64,000 nucleotides of DNA, from positions 62,001-126,000 of IMG/VR virus record IMGVR_UViG_3300009314_000003. One strand, 5' to 3'. The stretch is from a virus. A program made the translations under genes and the position numbers. The notes beneath the pieces are model-generated. The model did not search any database. It was not told the DNA's origin and saw only the letters and a program-made list of their open reading frames with translations. This document shows positions 37,030-47,900 of this stretch, piece by piece (positions within the stretch are counted from its first letter, which is position 1; each line of letters begins with the position of its first letter).

Positions 37030-39414
37030 ATGGATAACATCCAACTTATTAGTTCAGGACAGTATTTCAAAGAAGATGGCACAGAACTAGCTACACCGGG
37101 GCGCTTCAATTCCATCTTTGATGAAATTAATACTAATGCGACTAAACAATTTACTCCTAACCCAAGTTGCGATGCGCAGTCCGACCTCGTGACTTATATT
37201 GAAGACACACTTTCACCTACAACTTACCCAAGTTCGGTGGTAATAAGAGATGTAACTACCTGGCCCATACGCATGCTTAATAATGTTAATATCCAATTCA
37301 GTCTCGCCGACGGCCCAGGCCGGTTAGAAGTACCAGCGGGTAATAATGGCCCCGGAGCATACGTCGAATGGGATATAGGAACATACACAGGGGACCTGGG
37401 TAGCCATGGTGTTCGGGCAGTGACCGTCCAGATGACAGCTACCTGGGATGATAAAACTAAGGTGTCCTACACAACATTCAACCTGGTAAGCCCTCCTGAG
37501 AAAGGCGATCCGGCACTTACGCAAATTCATACTATGTGTCATGTTAATGATACTGATATACCTCTTAATTCTCCAGTCTCAGGGGAAGCAGAATTCACCT
37601 TTCAGGATATATCTTTATACCCATTTGGTGATACCATAGAAAGAGCATGGCAATTATACCGTGCTGATGACTTTTCCACCGAGCTCTTAAGTACTGCCCC
37701 TAATTCCTATGTCGGGACACTAACAGGTACACCAGGCGACCCAAATTTCTCGGGGGGTGTCAATGGTACTCCAACTTTACGGGTTCCTGTAAAGATACCA
37801 GGGGCATACAGGCTTCGGCAGGCAGTAAAGGGAAATTTTGATGAATCCTCAGGGGATCCATTCACTACAACTATGCCGGTTGAGTCACTTACTGGCGTTA
37901 ATGTTCATCCCTACGCAGCATTTACCTTAACAAATGTAGGCGGTCAACCTATATCTCCCACGCGGTTGTATATAAACCAATCCAAGGGCAGCTCCACCAT
38001 TGAACACCCAGACTATACAAACGCAAAATCCCTTTTTCAATCTAGTGACCAATACCATTACATCGAGGTTAGATGGGGCAGAGACTCCGATCAGGCAGGT
38101 AATAATAGTGATGCCCGGCTTTTTTCAATGTCGGTATTAGACCTTGGGGACCTCAATATAATTCCCGAGGATAACACTGATTACTTTCTGGTAAATCTTA
38201 ACGACGGCGGCAGTGGTTCGGATTGGTGGAACGGTAACTATTTCTGGATCCTGGGTCTGAATATTTCTGGCTACTCCATAATTGATACGCTTACTTATAG
38301 TGAGGTTCCTGCTGGCGGCGGTAAAGTTGGAAGCTACTATCAAAGTAGTATACGTAGTGATAGTTTCTTCAGTAACCTGGTCATAAAAGTCCCAGCGGGT
38401 ACCTTACCCGCCACAACTATAAACAACATACACTCTATCTCTACATGGCAGATAGGCCCCGGAGCTGAGAAATATAAGGTGGAACTAAAGGTAATCTCCT
38501 CGGAGGGTGGGACTTCGACTATTATTGAACCATGGAAACAAGTTTCTTTTCTAGGCCTGGATGGGTTACGACCCGCCCCAATTAGGTACCGCTTCCTCAA
38601 TATACCTGAGGGACTAGAGTTATTCGCCTCGGTAACTAGTATTAATGGTTCAGTTGCTTCTACTCCAAATACCACAGAGTCCCTTATTGTAGGATATTCC
38701 ACCGATTGGCTACCAGAGGCTCCTACTAATCTCTCTTTCACACCCCATACCTTTGGGGTACAGCTCTCCTTCGATCCTGTTGCTGGTGACCCAGTTGCTG
38801 GTGTCGATTATTATGAGATTGCTTATGGAGATAATGCTAATATACAGTTTGATAGTAGTAACATGGTGATCTGCACACGTAGTACTATGGTCAACCTAAA
38901 TGCTGAGGCAGGCTCCAATGTGTATGTTAAGGTTCGAGCAGTTTGCAGTTCAGGACTAGCAGGCCCATCAACTTCTGGTATGCACAGTGTTGCTGCGGGG
39001 TATATGGATACTCCCGCAGTTCAAATGAATACAGGTTCCCGGGTAATAGATTCATCCAAGACATCAAGGGAGGAAAGGACAATTAGCTATCATGCAAATA
39101 AAAATCCCGGGACCATAATAAGTATGGGCGTCTATGTTTATAGTATGACTAACAACACAGGGCTCGATGATTTTGTCACTATCTATAATGGAGATAAAAC
39201 CTCTTACTATTCCATTCCTATCTCCGGAGTCGGATATTATACGGATGATAACTTCCCCGAAATGTCTATAGGAACAAATGAGAACGTATGTATTGCCAAC
39301 TGGCATACCTCATGGGACAATACTGTACCTCAACAGTTCAATGATATTGAGGTGAGTGTTGATTACACAATTAAACCCCTAACCCCTCCCACTGTTATTA
39401 AACAGTCCAGGTAA
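37030..39414 (+). CDS. Structural tail protein with fibronectin type III-like domain
   Basis: A 794-residue, strand-rich protein starting two bases after the previous stop. Residues about 558-660 resemble a fibronectin type III fold: A-P-T-N-L-S-F near the start, Y-Y-E-I-A-Y-G in the middle, and V-Y-V-K-V-R-A-V followed by S-G near the end. A D-P-V-A-G-D-P-V-A-G stretch inside it is a small 15-bp duplication. The first 60 residues are more helical and may attach to the preceding protein. Such Ig-type domains on phage tails often bind weakly to cell-surface polysaccharide. The overall role as baseplate-peripheral or side-fibre protein is inferred from position. Confidence 0.5.
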   Translation: MDNIQLISSGQYFKEDGTELATPGRFNSIFDEINTNATKQFTPNPSCDAQSDLVTYIEDTLSPTTYPSSVVIRDVTTWPIRMLNNVNIQFSLADGPGRLEVPAGNNGPGAYVEWDIGTYTGDLGSHGVRAVTVQMTATWDDKTKVSYTTFNLVSPPEKGDPALTQIHTMCHVNDTDIPLNSPVSGEAEFTFQDISLYPFGDTIERAWQLYRADDFSTELLSTAPNSYVGTLTGTPGDPNFSGGVNGTPTLRVPVKIPGAYRLRQAVKGNFDESSGDPFTTTMPVESLTGVNVHPYAAFTLTNVGGQPISPTRLYINQSKGSSTIEHPDYTNAKSLFQSSDQYHYIEVRWGRDSDQAGNNSDARLFSMSVLDLGDLNIIPEDNTDYFLVNLNDGGSGSDWWNGNYFWILGLNISGYSIIDTLTYSEVPAGGGKVGSYYQSSIRSDSFFSNLVIKVPAGTLPATTINNIHSISTWQIGPGAEKYKVELKVISSEGGTSTIIEPWKQVSFLGLDGLRPAPIRYRFLNIPEGLELFASVTSINGSVASTPNTTESLIVGYSTDWLPEAPTNLSFTPHTFGVQLSFDPVAGDPVAGVDYYEIAYGDNANIQFDSSNMVICTRSTMVNLNAEAGSNVYVKVRAVCSSGLAGPSTSGMHSVAAGYMDTPAVQMNTGSRVIDSSKTSREERTISYHANKNPGTIISMGVYVYSMTNNTGLDDFVTIYNGDKTSYYSIPISGVGYYTDDNFPEMSIGTNENVCIANWHTSWDNTVPQQFNDIEVSVDYTIKPLTPPTVIKQSR

Positions 39415-41520
39415 ATGAGCCAACTACGTTTCAAATTGGTTGATAATGTAACCTCAACAGCTTCACTTGCTGCTATTTACTCAACGGCGGGACAGGGCAG
39501 TTACTCCCTAAAATTAGAGCCCGGAGTGGCGGCTAAACTACGAGCCGCACAGAGTTATAATGCTTCCTCGGGGGAAAGCGACTACGGACATTTTGAGTTC
39601 GGGAATAATCAACCGGCGAGTGGTTACTACAGTCTTCCCTTTCCCTGGCCAGTTCCAAACTCAGATAGTTATGATGATGTTAAGTCAGATATGTTGGTGG
39701 GGCCACGAGACCAAAACGTTTGTTGGGTTATTTCTGAACCTAATGGTACCCATATAAAGTGCGGAGATATTAGTAATATACGGGTAAATAATCTTAGAAC
39801 AGGGGGTTATCTACCAATAACAGAGACACAATACCGAGGAACTCAAGAGGATCTATGGGATAGTACCCCTCTCAATACTACCTCTGGTCAATATGTCAGA
39901 TTGGTAATGGGCGCTGATCAAGTTGTTGATGCTGTACCGATGGCTTCCTTCACCGAATATGTTGTAGAGGATAGTTCTCTCGTAGATAGACAGCGCCTCT
40001 TTCAACCCATACCAACCTTCACCGACTGGAGTCTCGAGAATGTAGAAGGCACTTGTGTTATGAAGGTAGAGGAAAATTATGTAGACGAGTTTAGTATATC
40101 AGGACAACTGAGAGATATTACATGGCAAAACGATCCATTTAATCTTATAGAGGTTAGAGTCCCACGCAGGAACTGGTATCAGCCATGGTTCGCACAGGTT
40201 AAAAAGGCATCCGAATTCTTTAAAGGCACATTCATCTCTACAGAGGATATTAACCAATCACCAAGACCTCCACTCGTTGTGGACGAAGTTCCATCCTTTG
40301 TTAATCGTTCCCTTCTCGCCCTCTGTCAGGGTAACGTCAATATCTTGGGCAATGGGAACGATATTATAGATCTTGAGGGGGATGGTAATTGGGCCGCGGG
40401 AATTGTGTTAAAGATAAATGGTGTAAAGAGGAATGACCTCATCAAAGATGTTCTCGAAGAAACAGGACACGTACTTCTCAGGCGGCCAATTGGAAGGGCC
40501 AGCCGAGTTACTACATCCTACGCGGTCGATCCAGACTCCTGGGTCGAGATATCCTCCGTGGACCTAAATCCCAGACCTAACCACCTAAAACCACAATGGA
40601 TGGATGGTTTCACCATTAAGGATAGTACTCTCACACTTTATGTTCAGTCTGGAGAGACAGGGCAACTTCTTATAGGGGCCTCAATTAAGCCCGGCAGCCT
40701 TTACTACTACGACGCCGATTCTGGTGATCCCAGTGACTACCTGCAAGAGGACAAACATATCTCAATCGCAAAGATATTTATACCTCAAAACTCCAAGCCT
40801 ATCCTAATCGATGTACGCCAACAAGGCGGCGGTTTAAGACCTGAAGATCAACTACAGAATCACCTTTATGATATTAAAAGCCATACCAAACTCGGTTTCT
40901 ATTACGGGTACCCCATTAAGGGTAATGCTGTTATTATAACTCTTCCACAACTGTTATTCGAATCCTTTTACCGTCGCTTCCTGGATAAGAAGGTAAATAC
41001 CGTAGATAACAAAACAGACACCAGCAATAGACCCCTGGAGGTGTTCGCCCTTACCGAAGAGCCTTACCTCGATTATTCCCAATACAACTGGGTAAGAAGA
41101 ACATGGACTACCCAACCATTTACAGTTACCATAACAAAAGAAGGTACAAATCACATAGCCCTTGATACTACTGACTATTCCAACCGTACCCAATTACCTA
41201 CCCTCGACCCTTATGCAAACACAGAAGAGTATCTCTTTTACTATAGAGACGGAAAGATATATATAAATAATAGTGACTACGATAGTTTGGCTGTCGACTA
41301 TACCTATCTATCCGAGGAGGAAGAGATTATTGAGGATGCATACGTAACAACCAGGAACTTCATAGCCGAGGCAATTAGTAGGATGTTTCCAGCTGGCACA
41401 TATTTAGTACTACGTTACGAAGAGGAAAAGGATTTTGGCCCGCAAGCTAAGGCTCGTATGCAACAATATGTATATACCACCGATGACTCCGGCAACCTTA
41501 TAGATGTAGGTAAGATATAA
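39415..41520 (+). CDS. Large beta-rich tail protein of unknown function
   Basis: A 701-residue protein whose ATG directly follows the previous stop. It is rich in Ser, Thr, Asn, Tyr and Pro throughout and alternates like stacked beta-sandwiches. Residues about 530-600 contain aromatic-rich segments (F-Y-R-R-F-L, Y-N-W-V-R-R-T-W). The C-terminus is helical and acidic (E-E-E-E-I-I-E-D-A, then A-R-M-Q-Q-Y-V-Y), perhaps an assembly contact. I recognise no family. Its place between the wedge proteins and the fibre module suggests a baseplate-peripheral component. Confidence 0.45.
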   Translation: MSQLRFKLVDNVTSTASLAAIYSTAGQGSYSLKLEPGVAAKLRAAQSYNASSGESDYGHFEFGNNQPASGYYSLPFPWPVPNSDSYDDVKSDMLVGPRDQNVCWVISEPNGTHIKCGDISNIRVNNLRTGGYLPITETQYRGTQEDLWDSTPLNTTSGQYVRLVMGADQVVDAVPMASFTEYVVEDSSLVDRQRLFQPIPTFTDWSLENVEGTCVMKVEENYVDEFSISGQLRDITWQNDPFNLIEVRVPRRNWYQPWFAQVKKASEFFKGTFISTEDINQSPRPPLVVDEVPSFVNRSLLALCQGNVNILGNGNDIIDLEGDGNWAAGIVLKINGVKRNDLIKDVLEETGHVLLRRPIGRASRVTTSYAVDPDSWVEISSVDLNPRPNHLKPQWMDGFTIKDSTLTLYVQSGETGQLLIGASIKPGSLYYYDADSGDPSDYLQEDKHISIAKIFIPQNSKPILIDVRQQGGGLRPEDQLQNHLYDIKSHTKLGFYYGYPIKGNAVIITLPQLLFESFYRRFLDKKVNTVDNKTDTSNRPLEVFALTEEPYLDYSQYNWVRRTWTTQPFTVTITKEGTNHIALDTTDYSNRTQLPTLDPYANTEEYLFYYRDGKIYINNSDYDSLAVDYTYLSEEEEIIEDAYVTTRNFIAEAISRMFPAGTYLVLRYEEEKDFGPQAKARMQQYVYTTDDSGNLIDVGKI

Positions 41521-41526
41521 TAGCTT

Positions 41527-42717
41527 ATGCCTGTTAGCAACAAATTAAAACAAGTCCGGGATGAGGAGATTCTACGCCTGGCCAGTAGCATGGCTCGGCA
41601 ATTTGGGGTTACAGACCCGCTGGAGATACAAGAGGTAACAGAAGCCGTTCAGTTATCCTTTGACACAACAGGGCCCCTATTAAAGTATTCACCCTCCACC
41701 ATGGCCGACAGTGGGAAGTTTCGTAACGATACACGTAATGCACTGATTAATATTATAGCCTTCCTCATACAAATAGAGGAGATAGAAAGAGGCAGGACAG
41801 AGCTTGAGAGTAACAGTCGTAAATCCTTAGATAGTAACGAGACACAGGTCAAATTATTAGAAGACTCCTACATACAAACTGACAGAGACTTGCTTCAGAT
41901 AGAATCCTTCTCCATTAGAAAAGCACGAGGTAGTTATCAGGGCGTCCAGGTTGATGGAGGTGTCCTTAAGATAATCTCCCACGATGATGCAGCTGCAAGG
42001 CGGGTAAAAGGTATTGAGGCGGCAATCTACCCAACAGCGGCAAGTAATCAATTTATAGTACACGAAACCGTGGGTGACATTAATTCTGTTCTTAATACCG
42101 AACCTGGTTCAGGAATCTGGGGAGTTAATGTGTATACACCTGCTCAAGAATTAACCACGTACTGGAGCCAACCCCTCTCCAGATCTAGTATGTCAGAGGG
42201 AGCGATGCGTGCTTACCATGGAATATTAATTGATCTAACACTAAAACTAAAGGACCCAATAGACGTAAATTACCTCGGAGCTAAATTTCTTACGCCTAGT
42301 AAATTAATAAGAGTATATACATACAGCGGACAGGGGAGCGACGACACCCCCTCATGGCAACCAGCGGTAGACGCCGGGAACCGATTTGTGCAGTCTGAGG
42401 GGTATGAATATGATATGGAACTTTACAATTTCGGGGAAGTGTCTGGGGTCACTGATGTTCGTATGGTATTTAATGTGGCCCGGCCGGAGGACACGGTTCC
42501 TCAACTATATTTACTGGAGAAAATGTATACTCGCGGAGAAGTATTCCGTGGTATAGCTACAGATGACTTGAATTTTGAGGAGTATATACGCATGGAGGAT
42601 AACTTTCTTTACCATTTTGGCCTACACAACATTAAAGTCCGTAATCGCAAATTGGGTGCAATAACCTCACAACCAGCTCCGACTCCGAGCCTGAAGAAGT
42701 ACCCGAGGATGATATAA
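41527..42717 (+). CDS. Tail structural protein with helical N-terminus and beta-sandwich C-terminus
   Basis: A 396-residue protein. Residues 1-135 are helical and charged (R-D-E-E-I-L-R-L-A-S-S-M-A, then E-E-I-E-R-G-R-T-E-L-E with coiled-coil character), and residues about 140-390 are strand-rich. The same architecture, helical head followed by a sandwich, is seen in the gene at 49657, though I cannot align them convincingly. I see no enzyme motif. It is probably an adaptor that docks to the baseplate through its helices and displays or orients a beta-domain. Six bases separate it from each neighbour. Confidence 0.45.
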   Translation: MPVSNKLKQVRDEEILRLASSMARQFGVTDPLEIQEVTEAVQLSFDTTGPLLKYSPSTMADSGKFRNDTRNALINIIAFLIQIEEIERGRTELESNSRKSLDSNETQVKLLEDSYIQTDRDLLQIESFSIRKARGSYQGVQVDGGVLKIISHDDAAARRVKGIEAAIYPTAASNQFIVHETVGDINSVLNTEPGSGIWGVNVYTPAQELTTYWSQPLSRSSMSEGAMRAYHGILIDLTLKLKDPIDVNYLGAKFLTPSKLIRVYTYSGQGSDDTPSWQPAVDAGNRFVQSEGYEYDMELYNFGEVSGVTDVRMVFNVARPEDTVPQLYLLEKMYTRGEVFRGIATDDLNFEEYIRMEDNFLYHFGLHNIKVRNRKLGAITSQPAPTPSLKKYPRMI

Positions 42718-42722
42718 TAGCG

Positions 42723-43715
42723 ATGAGCGGTGGAGGTACAGGAGCGGGGTATAGCTCAGGTACTACCTACATATCCCCGGGCCATAAAGTAGAGGGGAAA
42801 GCTATAATAGGCGCTGGAATCATAAATGTACAGGAAAGCAACCAGGATATATACGGTGCGCAAAACTATACAACCCTCTTCCAGACAGAAGAGGGGGTAA
42901 CTATATCCTCAATGCCTTTACTACCTGAAGGACGAAGTGTGGATAAGATACAAGAGAAGATATGGGTACGGGGTGATGGGTCTTTTGAAACCCTTTTCCC
43001 GGTGCTCACACTTAATCAAGGCGAGTCAGACTTAACCACTCTAACCGGTCGTTTTTCACAAGGAAGCATTTCTACGAGGACAACATTTCAGGCTCCCCCT
43101 GTTCACAAAAACACCTATATTACCCTGGTATACAGTACTTACCTAGTGTCTAGTTTTGCCTGTTGGGATCAAGATGATGATGAGATTGTGGCGCCGTCTG
43201 ATGTAATGTTATCTGATCATACATATAAGGTAATTAGAATTACCGCAGGGTATGCTGATGTTGTTTATGACGAAAGCGGACCCGCGGTTTCCGTTTATGA
43301 CGCCGCTGCGCCTATATCCACAGAGGTACAGGAGACTTTTGAGTCCTCAGGTTCAACCGTTTTAGAACTTAGAACAACACCATGGATAGACTTCCAGAGG
43401 TACTGGAGTGGTGGTGACAGTTATACCCCCATAGAGGTTTTCCTTACTCCCTCCGGAGGAGGCGACCCAATTTCTCTCCCGGATAGAACTTTCTACTCCA
43501 ACCGATTACTACAGCCTACTCTCTCAGGTATTGACCTGGAATTCTTTCTCCGGGGTAATTTAGTCTTCTTAAACACGGCAGATTTCGCAGGAGCTCAGGT
43601 CATCTACCACACGAAGTGTGAGAAGGCCAAGGTCCAAATTGATATGCATCCTAAGGGCGACATGACACCATGGGTTAGTGAATATACCATTAAATTCAGA
43701 GCACAAATTGACTAA
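42723..43715 (+). CDS. Beta-rich tail protein of unknown function
   Basis: A 330-residue protein with a flexible Gly/Ser N-terminus (S-G-G-G-T-G-A-G-Y-S-S-G-T-T), then a strand-rich body. Residues about 150-230 contain short acidic stretches (W-D-Q-D-D-D-E-I) that could bind Ca. The C-terminal strand ends in Y-T-I-K-F-R-A-Q-I-D, the kind of closing strand that packs against a neighbouring subunit. Its 3' end overlaps the putative start of the next gene by 38 bases. No family is recognised. Confidence 0.45.
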   Translation: MSGGGTGAGYSSGTTYISPGHKVEGKAIIGAGIINVQESNQDIYGAQNYTTLFQTEEGVTISSMPLLPEGRSVDKIQEKIWVRGDGSFETLFPVLTLNQGESDLTTLTGRFSQGSISTRTTFQAPPVHKNTYITLVYSTYLVSSFACWDQDDDEIVAPSDVMLSDHTYKVIRITAGYADVVYDESGPAVSVYDAAAPISTEVQETFESSGSTVLELRTTPWIDFQRYWSGGDSYTPIEVFLTPSGGGDPISLPDRTFYSNRLLQPTLSGIDLEFFLRGNLVFLNTADFAGAQVIYHTKCEKAKVQIDMHPKGDMTPWVSEYTIKFRAQID

Positions 43716-44823
43716 GCAGATCATAAAAGCACGTGAGCTATACCTGGAGAAGCTGGGAGAGTTCCTGGCTGAGAATAAAAACCAGAGTGAGGAGGGTAAG
43801 TACTTCCAGGCCCTACGCCTATTAGTTGAGGCATTTAGGGATAGGCCTTATATTCACCTCCCCGTAGAGGGAGAGCGGGCTACCAGCAAGCCCTTGGATG
43901 ATGTCTTCCAACTTCTTGAATCAGAGCACGGCGATATTGAGGGTAGTGTCGACAGCATTATAAACAGTTTGGAGGAGGTAGAGAGTTCCTTGGGGCTGCA
44001 AGTTGATGAGGTTCAAGCCCTCGTAACCAGTCTTGAAATGGATATAAATAGCCGCCGTCTTAAATCAGGGGCCGGAGAAGAGGAAACGGACTATATAGAG
44101 CTGGAGGAAAACTTTGCAAGGTATGGCCTTACTCTGGAGGAAATTAGTTCATTGGATCAGACTTCCTTCATTGATTCTGTCGAGTGGATACCAGCAACAG
44201 GGATGGGAGGTTATCTTTGGTTCGGTGATGTCTCAACTAATCATACCTCACCAACAACACAGGGACTCATTGATATTAACAATGAGGTCGTAACAATTCA
44301 ACATTTATGGATGACTGGTACTCTAAGTACTTCTCCACTAGAGCAAGAGCTTATAGCAATTATAGGAGACGATACCGGGCTTGGACCGGAAGATGATATG
44401 GAGTTTAGTACAGATGCCACAGAGTCAGAAAACCCACCCCCATTTGCGGAGGGTGTTTTGGAAGTCAACCTAACAATCCCCAAACAAATTAGTACTGTAT
44501 CTCTAGGTACTGACCCGACGGATATGGTAGAGAAGGTTATCATCACTGATTTTCAAGGAGCGGAACAGGTTTATCCAATGAACAATGGTACTGTGACCCT
44601 CCCTTCTACAACAACCTCTAAAATTGCGTTTCATATTAGTCGTAGTAATAGCCTATCTCCAATGCCCTTCTGGCTTAGAGCCCTTATTATTTCCATCAGT
44701 GACTCTGATGGAAACTCTTCCCTCTATGCTCAATTTCACGATGCCACAGGGGATCTAGTGACATCTAGTGGCACGAACAGGAGTATACCAAACAAGAAAA
44801 TAATACTCCCGGGGCTGGGATAA
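43678..44823 (+). CDS. Tail protein with coiled-coil head; 3' end lies in the 59-bp direct repeat
   Basis: 381 residues from a GTG at 43678, or 371 from the TTG at 43708. Neither has a strong Shine-Dalgarno sequence, so the start is open. Residues about 15-150 are strongly helical and acidic with coiled-coil periodicity (L-Y-L-E-K-L-G-E-F-L, E-E-V-E-S-S-L-G-L-Q-V-D-E-V-Q-A-L-V). Residues about 180-380 are beta-rich. The protein ends P-G-L-G, and these last codons are inside the 59-bp repeat. The protein at 49657 ends with the same four residues from the second copy. I infer that this gene originally ran straight into the gene now at 51802, before a module was inserted between them. Confidence 0.5.
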   Translation: MNIPLNSEHKLTKQIIKARELYLEKLGEFLAENKNQSEEGKYFQALRLLVEAFRDRPYIHLPVEGERATSKPLDDVFQLLESEHGDIEGSVDSIINSLEEVESSLGLQVDEVQALVTSLEMDINSRRLKSGAGEEETDYIELEENFARYGLTLEEISSLDQTSFIDSVEWIPATGMGGYLWFGDVSTNHTSPTTQGLIDINNEVVTIQHLWMTGTLSTSPLEQELIAIIGDDTGLGPEDDMEFSTDATESENPPPFAEGVLEVNLTIPKQISTVSLGTDPTDMVEKVIITDFQGAEQVYPMNNGTVTLPSTTTSKIAFHISRSNSLSPMPFWLRALIISISDSDGNSSLYAQFHDATGDLVTSSGTNRSIPNKKIILPGLG

Positions 44824-44867
44824 TATATGAAGCAAGGACCTACATATCAACGATATAATATACCGCC
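44809..44867 (+). repeat. 59-bp perfect direct repeat, left copy
   Basis: Identical to 51784-51842. It covers the last codons of the upstream gene (P-G-L-G-stop) and the first 13 or so codons of a downstream reading frame (M-K-Q-G-P-T-Y-Q-R-Y-N-I-P). The two copies are 6,975 bp apart and flank a distinct two-gene module. Confidence 0.95.
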
Positions 44868-44967
44868 AGATGGAAGTTTCACTGAGAATTCTGGTTATGG
44901 TGCAAAATGTAAAGTAGAATTTATTTCAAAATCAGATCTCTTGAGAGCTCGCGGTTATAAAACTTGA
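44827..44967 (+). CDS. Chimeric 46-aa mini-ORF at the module junction
   Basis: It begins with the same residues M-K-Q-G-P-T-Y-Q-R-Y-N-I-P-P-D as the gene at 51802, then switches to unrelated AT-rich sequence coding for a basic tail ending A-R-G-Y-K-T. It therefore looks like the 5' end of the 51802 gene fused to the 3' end of a gene from the donor DNA. It may be translated, since its start region is identical to that of the intact gene, but it is probably a recombination scar. It is too short for a fold assignment. Confidence 0.5.
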   Translation: MKQGPTYQRYNIPPDGSFTENSGYGAKCKVEFISKSDLLRARGYKT

Positions 44968-44990
44968 AAAATCAATGAGAAATTATTGCG

Positions 44991-47900
44991 ATGCCTATTT
45001 TTAATTGTCCAGATAATAATTGTAATCATTGTGGAACAGATTTATGTATTTGTTGTCCAAATGGATATGAATCTTTTGATGCTGGTGATACAATTGAAGT
45101 AAAATGGCAAGCTCCATATAATTCTACTGATTATGTTGTAAATGTCACACTTTATAAAGGAAATGAATTTGCAGCAATAATAGCAGAATATTTTAATGCC
45201 CATCCAACAAGCTATTATCGTAAAAGCTCAATTCCTTGGACAATTCCAACATTTCTTGAACAGCGAGATGATTATAGAATTAAGGTAACTATTATTGCTG
45301 GAGACAATCTTGGTCAATCGGATTTTAGTGATAATTATTTTGAAATCGTTAATACTATAAATCAACCTCCTGTAGCTGATGCTGGAGATGATCAAACTGT
45401 TGTGGAAAATAGTATTGTACAACTTGATGCTTCAGGTTCATACGATCCAGATGGTGATACAATAACATATGCTTGGAGTGCTCCTGTTGGAATTACACTT
45501 ACCAATGCAAATAGTGTGAATCCAATTTTTACAGCTCCAGAAGTTACTGAAGATACAGAATATCAATTCATACTTGTTGTTAATGATGGGGAATTTGATT
45601 CAAGTCAAGATGCTGTAACTATTACAGTAGAAAACTTCATTCCTAATCAGGCTCCAACTGCAGATGCAGGGGAAGACCAGGATATCAATGAAGGTATGTT
45701 TGTTACTCTTGATGGTACAGGTTCATTTGACCCTGAAGGTAGTAATCTAACTTATACTTGGACTGCTCCGGTAGGAATTACATTAAGTAATGTTAATGCT
45801 GTTTCTCCAACATTTACTGCACCAAATGTAGATGATGATACTCCTTACTCGTTTACTTTAGAAGTATCAGATGGAGATTTAACAGATACAGATGATGTAA
45901 CAATAACTGTTCTCAATGTAGCAGTACCGCAGCCTCCTGTAGCGGATGCCGGGGATAACCAGACAGTTGATGAAGGAGATTTAGTTACGCTAGATGGGTC
46001 TGGTTCATATGATCCTGAAGGTGAAGATGTGACATATATGTGGACTGCTCCAGATGGAATTACTTTATCAGATCAATCAATTGTAAATCCTACATTTACA
46101 GCTCCGGAAGTCATTAGTGTTACTGATTATATATTTACTCTAACTGTAGAAGATCCACACGGATTGTCAGATACAGATAATGTTACAATAACTGTAAATC
46201 CAGTTGCTGATCCACCAGTTCTTGGTGGACAATATAATTATAATAATGACGACTATTATACTGCTGTTAGCCTAATTCGGACTAATAGTGGTGTATATAA
46301 CTTTACGCCTGAATACTTTTTAGGTCCTGGTAATCCATGCAGCCATTGGCGCATTTGCCCTGATGGCCATGAAGGTGCTAACTACGATATTAGCGGTTCT
46401 TTCCCTTTCCCTGAATGGGAAGATGTTATCTACTTCAATCATACATATACCGACATTCCAAGTGGTGACTTACTTGGAACGTGGCGCTCATATGTAAAAT
46501 ATATAGGTGATGACTCCTGGACGGAATTCCTTGGAGGCTTGGAGATTACCCAGGATATGTTACCTCAAGCTCTCCCCGCGGAGCTAACTATTGAGGCATC
46601 ATCTATCCAAAACCACGTTAATATCACTCTTGGAGATGATTTTACCTGGATGTATACCGCCGGGGGTGTATGGAGTGATATTACACACTGTATATACCCC
46701 GAGGAGTACTCTAGTCCTTACCTCCTTGCTGATATAGTCCCTGATCAAAGTAATTGTGTTAATTATAGTGATGGGGGTCTATGTCATAATCCTAACGATC
46801 TGATGGCAGGTAGTGTAATATCTCAGTATAACTTGTCTACGACGGCGTATGGGCCTTACAACTTAGAACTAACAATAAGGGGAATGACACAAGGATCAAT
46901 AACATGCCGGCTTGGGTTGGAATCTCCAAGTGCAACATTTAATTCTAACGGAACACACTCAGGAAACATAGAAGCATCCTCTTTGTCCCCAAACACCTTC
47001 TATATCTACCCTACTCCCGACTTTAACGGGATAATTGATAATGTCTCTCTCAAACTTTCTGGAGGAGGAGATGAATTAATAAGTAACGGTGATTTTTCCA
47101 ACAGTCTCCAAGATTGGAGTGGAACTACTTGTTGGGAACATGCCTATTTTCCTTTCCCGATCCCGAAAAATACTGTATCACAGGAAGATTGGTGTGTGAA
47201 TACCCATGGTCTATGTTTACACACATTTTCCGACGATGTAACGACATGGCACGTTCCCACTTATTATGCCCGGGGGTATTTAGCGGGGGCCTTTTCTGTC
47301 TTCCTCGGAACCTCCTCCTATTCTTCGTCAATAAACTATGAAAACTATCCCTTAAACCCTTATGAACTCACAATAACCTGTGATGTTAGTGATATACTTA
47401 CTGTATACTCAAACGCCCAATTCTATATCTATAATAATACTTACCAGAGCGAGGCACTTACACCTGGTAATGGTATTATCACCTACACAGTAACTGCAAC
47501 TGCAGGTAATTCAGCTAACTTGGAGGGTAATTGGACAATAGAATGGCAGGATGGTAGTGGTTCTACACTAGAATCTATTACCCAATCTGTTCCAGCCGAC
47601 ACCTTCTCACCACCACCCGATTTCGGGAATGTAGATTATTCACTTGAGCATCCAAATGATTGGAACCTCACAATTACCTGTGATGTTAGTGATATACTTA
47701 CTGAACACTCAGACGCCTTATTCTATATCTATAAAGAGGGTTCCACAGGTACATCTATACAACCCAATGATAATAACACGATCACCTACACAGAAACTGC
47801 AGGTAATTCAACGGACTTGGAAGGTAATTGGATAATAAAATGGCAGAACGGTGGAGGTGAGGTAATAAATTCCACCACTTGCACGGTTTCAAGTCTTCCA

